Shown: positions 60,201 through 64,000 of the stretch, piece by piece
Layout: each line of letters starts with the position of its first letter
Position numbering within the stretch: position 1 is the stretch's first letter
Assembly: GCA_963575745.1 (NCBI GenBank)
Contig: CAUYUJ010016152.1
Location: 188,545 to 252,544, forward strand
Source: Prorocentrum cordatum
Lineage: Eukaryota; Sar; Dinophyceae; Prorocentrales; Prorocentraceae
DNA: 64,000 bases
Direction: 5' to 3'
Notes under the pieces: model-generated
Database searches by the model: none
What the model was told of the DNA's origin: nothing
What the model saw: only the letters and a program-made list of their open reading frames with translations
Program-made: the position numbers and the translations under genes

Positions 60201-63200
60201 GCAGGGTACGCGGCCCGTGCGGAGCTGGCTTTCGGCTGGGCCTTGGCTTTCGGCTTCTTCTTGGGGGTGGCTCCAGCTCGTTGTTCTTGAGGCTCTGTGG
60301 CTGGCTCATCCCCCTCTCCTCTAACCTCCCCAGCCTTGCCCGGGGCGCCACGCACCCCGTGCATCGAGTCGTTGAGGACGGTCTGGAGGTAGCGCTGCTG
60401 CCGCGGGCGCACGACCTCCTGGTAGTAGCCTGTGGGGGACTCGAGGTCGAAGACGTTGGCAAAGACGAACGCTGGGCGTCCGTCCGACCGGGGAGCAAAA
60501 GCCACCATCTTGAGATCCTCCTTCCGAGGGTTGTCCGTCTGCAGCACACGCAGGAGGCCTCGCTTCTTTTCTCGGAGTCGCTCGCACCAGGTCGCCCGCA
60601 GTTCCTCCCGCAACTCGTAGACGAACTTGGGCGGGAAAGCGTGGTCATCTTTCTCGCACTCCCGCGCGACAGTCTCCAGGCAATCCAGACGCTCCTTGAC
60701 ATGCTCTCGTCCGAAGACGAGCCCGAAGAACCTGGTCATGTTCTGGGCCTGCCGCTTCCACTGGTCGAAGACCGCGGGGGCCCTGGGCCTAGGTTCCAGT
60801 TTTGTGTCATGCGGTGCACTGTACTTGTCGAATGCGACCGTCTTGCAGGTCGGGAAGTCCGCCACAGAGGCTGACCACGGGGCCAGGTTGTCCAGGCTGC
60901 TGCCGCCGAAGCTGAGCGAGGCGCACGCCATCGCGATCCGATTGGACACCGTCGTGGGCGTCTCGACGGCGAGCATCAGGGCCTTGTTCTGCTCGCAGGT
61001 CCGGCGCAGAGCGTAGAACAGCTCGCGCCCGAGGACCTCGTCGCAGACCTCCACGGTCAGTTGGCCGCAGCCGCGCGCCAGGTAGACGTCCAACTCCTCG
61101 GCCCGGCCCAGTGCCGCCACTGTCCCTCGCTGGGCTGCCTTGTCGCCCTGCCGGGCACTAGCGACCCCTTCCAAGGCGTGAAGCATCCTCGCGGTGTTCG
61201 CGTCTAGCGTTGCCCCAGGCTGCACGAGGCCGAACGGGTCGGCGCCCCCACTGTCCTCTCGGGCCCCAGCGGCGTAGCGCGCTGGCGCTGTGGTCAAACC
61301 TGGGGGCAGGCCCAAGTCACTGACGTGCTGGTCGTAGCAGAACAGGGACCCGATGTTTGGGGCCTGTGGGCGGACGACCGGGCCCAACCCAGCTGTGGTG
61401 GCTGGGAGGCCGGCGTCCCGCTGTCCGACAGTGAAGGCTGACGGGGCGACCGCTGGCGAGAGGGGCGGACGTGCTTCGAACAGGGGCACGCTGTCGGCCG
61501 GGGGGGCCGGCGGCCCCTGCGAGCGGTGGCGCTCGGGAGGGAGCTTGAGGAGCCCTTGGAGGCTGCTAGGCGCTGCCTCTGGGGTCTGCGGTCGCGAAGG
61601 CACTTGCTGGAGCACCTCCCAACTGCCAATGTGCCCATCAAGTCGTGCAAGTTCTTCGGGCTCGTTTGTCTGCTGCTTGAGGTATTGAGCGTAACGGATG
61701 AGGCCGGCGAGCACCTGCTGGGCTTCTTCATCGAAGCCGGCAGCCACACTCTGCACCACCGCTGCGTCGCTCGACCCACGGGCCTTCTCCTCCAAGTAGC
61801 AGGCCATCATGTCCCCGCCCTCGTCTCCTTGATGACTCTCTCCCGATGCTGGTGCCTCGGAGCTAGCTGCCCGCCCACCCTCGGCTGACGGCGAACGAGA
61901 GCCCCGTCGTGTTGACCCTGAGGGCGGCCTGGGTGAGCTGCTGCGATCGAGTCGCTGCCAGTGGCTGCGCAGCTTGGCGTCCGCCTCGTTGGCCTGCGCT
62001 TCGAAGCTCGGGCTGGGCGCCACGCCTCCCTCGGGGTGCCACTTGACTAGGTTGACCACCTTCTCCTTGAGCAGCCGCCAGCGAGCCTCGCTGAGTGGCC
62101 CAGCTCGCCCGCCTACGGGTAGACCATGCCACGCCGCCAGCTTGTTCCAGACTTTCTCGGGTACGTTGGTCGCCGAGACGCTGATGCCAAGCTCCTCGCA
62201 TCCCAAGGGCGCGTGGTGGAGCATATCCTCGATGAACCCTGCGGGCAGGCGCCCGGATGGTCCCGTGGACGGTGCACGGATGATGCCGTCAGGTTTCACG
62301 AGAAAGCGGATGGTGATGCCGGACGGGTCTGCCACTTCGAGCGCCAACGCACCGTCGAAGTAATCGGCCACTGTGCTGGCCGCAGCGGCGTCGACTGCCT
62401 TTCCTCTGAAAATCATCCTCTGCGCTCCTTCTGGCCAATGTACTCTCGCCCGTATGATGAAGTGCTGCCCGAGGGGCATGGGTGGCGGAGTAGGCGGCTT
62501 GGGGAAATCTGGAACCGGCGGCGCTTCGAAGCGCACGCTCGGTGGCCCAGCCGGCGCCGGGACGGGGTCGCCAGGGCTGGAGGGCGCCTCTAGAGCAGAG
62601 GTCGTTGGGGCGGAGCGCTCTGGAGTGCGACTCCGGGCCGGGGTGGCAGCCACCCGCTCCGGCGTGCGACTCCGTGGTGCTGGGCTCCTCCGAGCTCGGC
62701 GCCGCAGTCCTGCGAAGAACCCGACTCCTGCCGGGTTGTCGTGGATCGCACGGGTTGCATCGCCCCCGAGGTGCTGCAGGCAGAGCGGGACCCCTGAGGC
62801 CACGCCCACCGCTTCCCGGAAGCACGTCACCTGAGAGCACTTCTCGCCGTAGCGCAGGACCATGTAGATTTGCCGGTGATGCTCGCAGAGGCAAGCCGTT
62901 GCGCTCCCTTCGCTTGGGAGTGGGAGGTCCGAAGCCCGTCCATCCTCCACCAACAGCACAGTGGGGTCCCCGCGCGCAGCGTCCCGACAGCCCTCGGGTG
63001 CTAGTGGACGCATCTTGCCCTTGATCATGAGCCCCACCTTCACCGCCTCGCAGGGGTTGTCCTCGGCGTCCACCTCGGACTCGGACTCCTGATCAAGTAG
63101 TCTTGCCACTGACCCCTGCACGCCAGGCTCCGCGTCGCCAGTCCTGTGACGGCGGCGGCGCCGGCGGCAGAGGCATGCACCACAACATGAGAGCCACGAG

Positions 63201-64000
63201 AGGATGTACAGCAGCAACTTGTAGACAAGGCCCGTCCCCCTCCAGAGCCAGACGAAGATTCGGCATGGTGTGAACTTCGAGTAGTCACCGAGGTCCACAA
63301 TAGCTTCATTGTCGAGAGCGGCGTACTCCTTGCAGTGCAGCTCGTTCTCGCGCCCCTTGCACCCGGTACAGCCAGAAGAACGGCACAGGTGAAGCCAGCG
63401 AGGATCCCGCTGCTCCAACTCGCGCCGGAAACTCTTGTCGTTGGCACCCTTCACAGAGTCATACTCTACCCACAATCCTTGGCGATTGATACGTTCTGGA
63501 GACTTCATGTTGAGCTTGAGCCGGGCGACCCGGTAGTCCACCCTGATCATGAGGTCGTTCTGGCCGCGCTTGGAGCCCCGGCCTTCCTTGATGCTCTTGC
63601 GGTACCAGTCGGTCGTCGGGTCGGCACCCGTAGTCGGCCCGTGCCACGCCACATCGGTGAGTGGTGGCGCTGCCGGCGGGACTAGCTTGTCGAGCTTAGC
63701 CTCGCCAGGCGTCCGGCGCCTCGGGCAGGGGCAGCACGCCAGCACCAGGCCACAGGTCCAGGCTGCCCAGCTGCAGGGTGCGAAGAGCGTCCTCAGGCTG
63801 TGGGCCAGAAGCGCGACCACCCCGGTGCTGGCGAAGACAACCACGAGCCCGGCGATCAGCGGCCACGCGGAGCCGAACAGGGAGAGGCCCATCTGGTCTG
63901 CCATGTACAGCACCCAACCACCATCTGAGCTCAGCCAACCTTCTGCCTCGCGGGTCGAGAAGGCCGACCTGAAACTCCCCACAGCCCGGAAGGTACCCCC
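57218..64000 (-). CDS. Giant first ORF: membrane/zinc/CCCH/HDKD/methyltransferase-like polyprotein
   Basis: Open for at least 2254 codons and still open at the window edge (the first in-frame start, at 63982, is GTG, and GGTFRAV precedes it), so the true start is outside. Numbered from 63982: membrane segment 41-62; cysteine clusters 70-86 and 200-217; membrane segment 242-266 followed by CGACLCRRRRRRHR; zinc signature CxC-x2-H-x12-C-x4-C-x13-C-x2-H at 364-404; proline-rich linker 470-505; conserved core 960-1200; Lys-rich patch 1241-1250; CCCH finger C-x8-C-x6-C-x3-H at 1287-1307; HDKD domain 1628-1698; and a methyltransferase-like domain 1800-2015 with REIFAGTGRW and QFAPPCVSHCPWQ. No stop or frameshift in 6.8 kb is remarkable here and suggests recent activity. 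Confidence 0.75.
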   Translation of the reverse strand, partial: GGTFRAVGSFRSAFSTREAEGWLSSDGGWVLYMADQMGLSLFGSAWPLIAGLVVVFASTGVVALLAHSLRTLFAPCSWAAWTCGLVLACCPCPRRRTPGEAKLDKLVPPAAPPLTDVAWHGPTTGADPTTDWYRKSIKEGRGSKRGQNDLMIRVDYRVARLKLNMKSPERINRQGLWVEYDSVKGANDKSFRRELEQRDPRWLHLCRSSGCTGCKGRENELHCKEYAALDNEAIVDLGDYSKFTPCRIFVWLWRGTGLVYKLLLYILSWLSCCGACLCRRRRRRHRTGDAEPGVQGSVARLLDQESESEVDAEDNPCEAVKVGLMIKGKMRPLAPEGCRDAARGDPTVLLVEDGRASDLPLPSEGSATACLCEHHRQIYMVLRYGEKCSQVTCFREAVGVASGVPLCLQHLGGDATRAIHDNPAGVGFFAGLRRRARRSPAPRSRTPERVAATPARSRTPERSAPTTSALEAPSSPGDPVPAPAGPPSVRFEAPPVPDFPKPPTPPPMPLGQHFIIRARVHWPEGAQRMIFRGKAVDAAAASTVADYFDGALALEVADPSGITIRFLVKPDGIIRAPSTGPSGRLPAGFIEDMLHHAPLGCEELGISVSATNVPEKVWNKLAAWHGLPVGGRAGPLSEARWRLLKEKVVNLVKWHPEGGVAPSPSFEAQANEADAKLRSHWQRLDRSSSPRPPSGSTRRGSRSPSAEGGRAASSEAPASGESHQGDEGGDMMACYLEEKARGSSDAAVVQSVAAGFDEEAQQVLAGLIRYAQYLKQQTNEPEELARLDGHIGSWEVLQQVPSRPQTPEAAPSSLQGLLKLPPERHRSQGPPAPPADSVPLFEARPPLSPAVAPSAFTVGQRDAGLPATTAGLGPVVRPQAPNIGSLFCYDQHVSDLGLPPGLTTAPARYAAGAREDSGGADPFGLVQPGATLDANTARMLHALEGVASARQGDKAAQRGTVAALGRAEELDVYLARGCGQLTVEVCDEVLGRELFYALRRTCEQNKALMLAVETPTTVSNRIAMACASLSFGGSSLDNLAPWSASVADFPTCKTVAFDKYSAPHDTKLEPRPRAPAVFDQWKRQAQNMTRFFGLVFGREHVKERLDCLETVARECEKDDHAFPPKFVYELREELRATWCERLREKKRGLLRVLQTDNPRKEDLKMVAFAPRSDGRPAFVFANVFDLESPTGYYQEVVRPRQQRYLQTVLNDSMHGVRGAPGKAGEVRGEGDEPATEPQEQRAGATPKKKPKAKAQPKASSARAAYPAGKRLNAQEIKLSVRHAPCDKQGKPLCWDSSTWIGCKKGAQGCSHSHELIKGLKDVHWTVQCQLLRRGGLRNAAKIDPASVNGRIAQLRAQAKTEADSKRAAGAGAAESQPAKTGWAPPDEYAEVQCTELESELREAAQGPDATWLEDPRADSPSLVGTSVCAEEGALAQRKLLEAVQESGALDPVSHASDYMRSHVLARLACARGREEELSVEQVLLEATRQGGPTLAAEASELLDRLGAKAGNLGADPDVIITPVRWDAEKSVGQGSVTVQGHTWRYLDYQDQLPLDECVAKRLQVAAGVSEERQRLPVHLAAAKLWVQLETPPDAQQVKDLALEIRRDLLEKATDAAAGLADAPPWISPREAEVRMHIHDAVHRDHDKDFRCVALFPCEALEEVVLRVWRADHWGHLDIDTVLPVGEPKQECHVIIHRGHMRVLHPPPGADGRRVADELIRTWATSGKDLKELPTMGWETYLASEEDGSPAVASKPPPCQHCRAVAAQQQQRGRAAGGATAVVELPTEVECPDFGDLEPLRLRPAFAWGLRTREIFAGTGRWTQAMRDAGIATRESVEYFGQPLLGKDPRPQFDIRDPLVRERLYQEFSAPPGPDEANVLQFAPPCVSHCPWQLAAGRTRTSECTDGTGERQIEIDGNVFGEFACIGAKRGYEAGREFLIESSARDGRYPKLWDRPCMRALMRTTGARVLAIDMCEWGLAPPDEPRHRYQKRTWCLASLGLYPYALILARRCTGQHTHRTLEGGPPYDLTDAQVEAYNLDARTRLSKAEASELINLSTKLGDAGGCYGLDSDGATVTLPPDDKLIRVNQLIARAAPDNFHWARIDFRTKQHYSALPENQWALYFGKTPEGELRCTLGKQAPPNLEGGGRVPSGTPQLSAAVKGELGSAGFGLGLRGMRRTQHAGQYAPRLCAAWAAVLKAAAAGTAPEKLEQQIAAMDAEARALEEKLESKVARAGRSDALEQETPPLFSASGLCGRGRQY
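60062..60124 (-). other. CCCH-type zinc finger in the minus element
   Basis: Codons 1287-1307: CWDSSTWIGCKKG leading to CSHSH, a C-x8-C-x6-C-x3-H pattern one residue longer than the common C-x8-C-x5-C-x3-H finger. Such fingers bind single-stranded RNA, which suits an element protein that packages its transcript. Confidence 0.65.
62771..62893 (-). other. Conserved zinc-binding signature in the minus element
   Basis: Codons 364-404 of the giant ORF: CLCEHH, KCSQVTC and PLCLQH give CxC-x2-H-x12-C-x4-C-x13-C-x2-H. The plus copy at 39997-40119 has exactly the same spacing with different residues between. I know no named family with this pattern. Confidence 0.65.

Larger units (their letters stand above)
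49986..64000 (-). mobile_element. Large tyrosine-recombinase retroelement, minus-strand copy
   Basis: At least 14 kb of coding sequence on the minus strand, cut by the window edge on its 5' side. Order from 64000 downward: a giant first ORF (membrane/Cys, CCCH finger, HDKD domain, methyltransferase-like domain); an extra acidic ORF; RT with RNase H; a second C5-methyltransferase-like domain; and a tyrosine recombinase with C-terminal membrane segments. Only two frame changes interrupt the whole (near 53345 and at 51491), plus one or two joints between 52390 and 52480. It is DIRS-like in using a tyrosine recombinase, but its size, gene content and two methyltransferase-like domains are unlike the DIRS elements I know. 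Confidence 0.75.

Overview
The window looks like nuclear DNA of a dinoflagellate, of the repeat-dense type seen in Symbiodinium or Prorocentrum relatives; I cannot name the species. The reasons are: GC-rich sequence; an IGEASHPGP-type retroelement leader that I associate with dinoflagellate LINE-like elements; several reverse transcriptase families with a dinoflagellate flavour; tyrosine-recombinase retroelements; a degenerate copy of the dinoflagellate trans-splicing leader at 28121-28142; and long microsatellites. I see no intact ordinary cellular gene. Almost everything recognisable is a retroelement, a retroelement relic or a tandem repeat. All family names come from reading motifs by eye, with no database search. 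LAYOUT. 1-2090: an ACT-rich satellite of roughly 490-bp degenerate units, with pure ACT expansions. 2090-3740: G/C homopolymer-rich DNA and a dispersed GCGCGC-rich repeat. 3740-4971: an aldo/keto reductase relic followed by an acidic FxxF-repeat segment. 4950-11473: a non-LTR (LINE-like) element with a leader, a 637-residue ORF1, AP-type endonuclease, reverse transcriptase (RT), zinc knuckle and RNase H; it carries several stops and frameshifts. 12219-17154: a DIRS-like element (RT, RNase H, methyltransferase-like domain, tyrosine recombinase), broken by at least six frame changes. 17285-20105: short direct repeats and a second LINE relic. 20105-21245: poly-G and CAT-type microsatellites. 21640-26560: a zinc-motif relic and then a tandem array of about 1-kb units, one of which has grown a ~680-bp TCG microsatellite. 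26560-28080: pyrimidine-rich, minisatellite and GGA tracts. 28121-31490: the spliced-leader relic, a copia-like gag relic, a third LINE RT relic and a possible endonuclease relic. 31640-37910: degenerate coding-like segments of unknown origin, including a proline-rich protein with weak SGNH-hydrolase-like features. The last 26 kb is the most interesting part. Two diverged members of one large retroelement family lie tail to tail. The plus-strand copy (37933-48504) is decayed and has no recombinase. The minus-strand copy (49986 to beyond 63982, running off the window edge) is far better preserved. Both encode an N-terminal membrane and cysteine protein with a zinc signature of identical spacing, a CCCH-like finger, a conserved HDKD domain, a C5-methyltransferase-like domain, RT, RNase H and a second methyltransferase-like domain. 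The minus copy adds an extra ORF and a tyrosine recombinase fused to membrane segments. HOW IT WOULD WORK (inference): RT and RNase H would make cDNA, the tyrosine recombinase would integrate it without an integrase, and the methyltransferase-like domains and zinc proteins would act as accessory or packaging functions. The unusual feature is membrane segments at both ends of the element's coding capacity.
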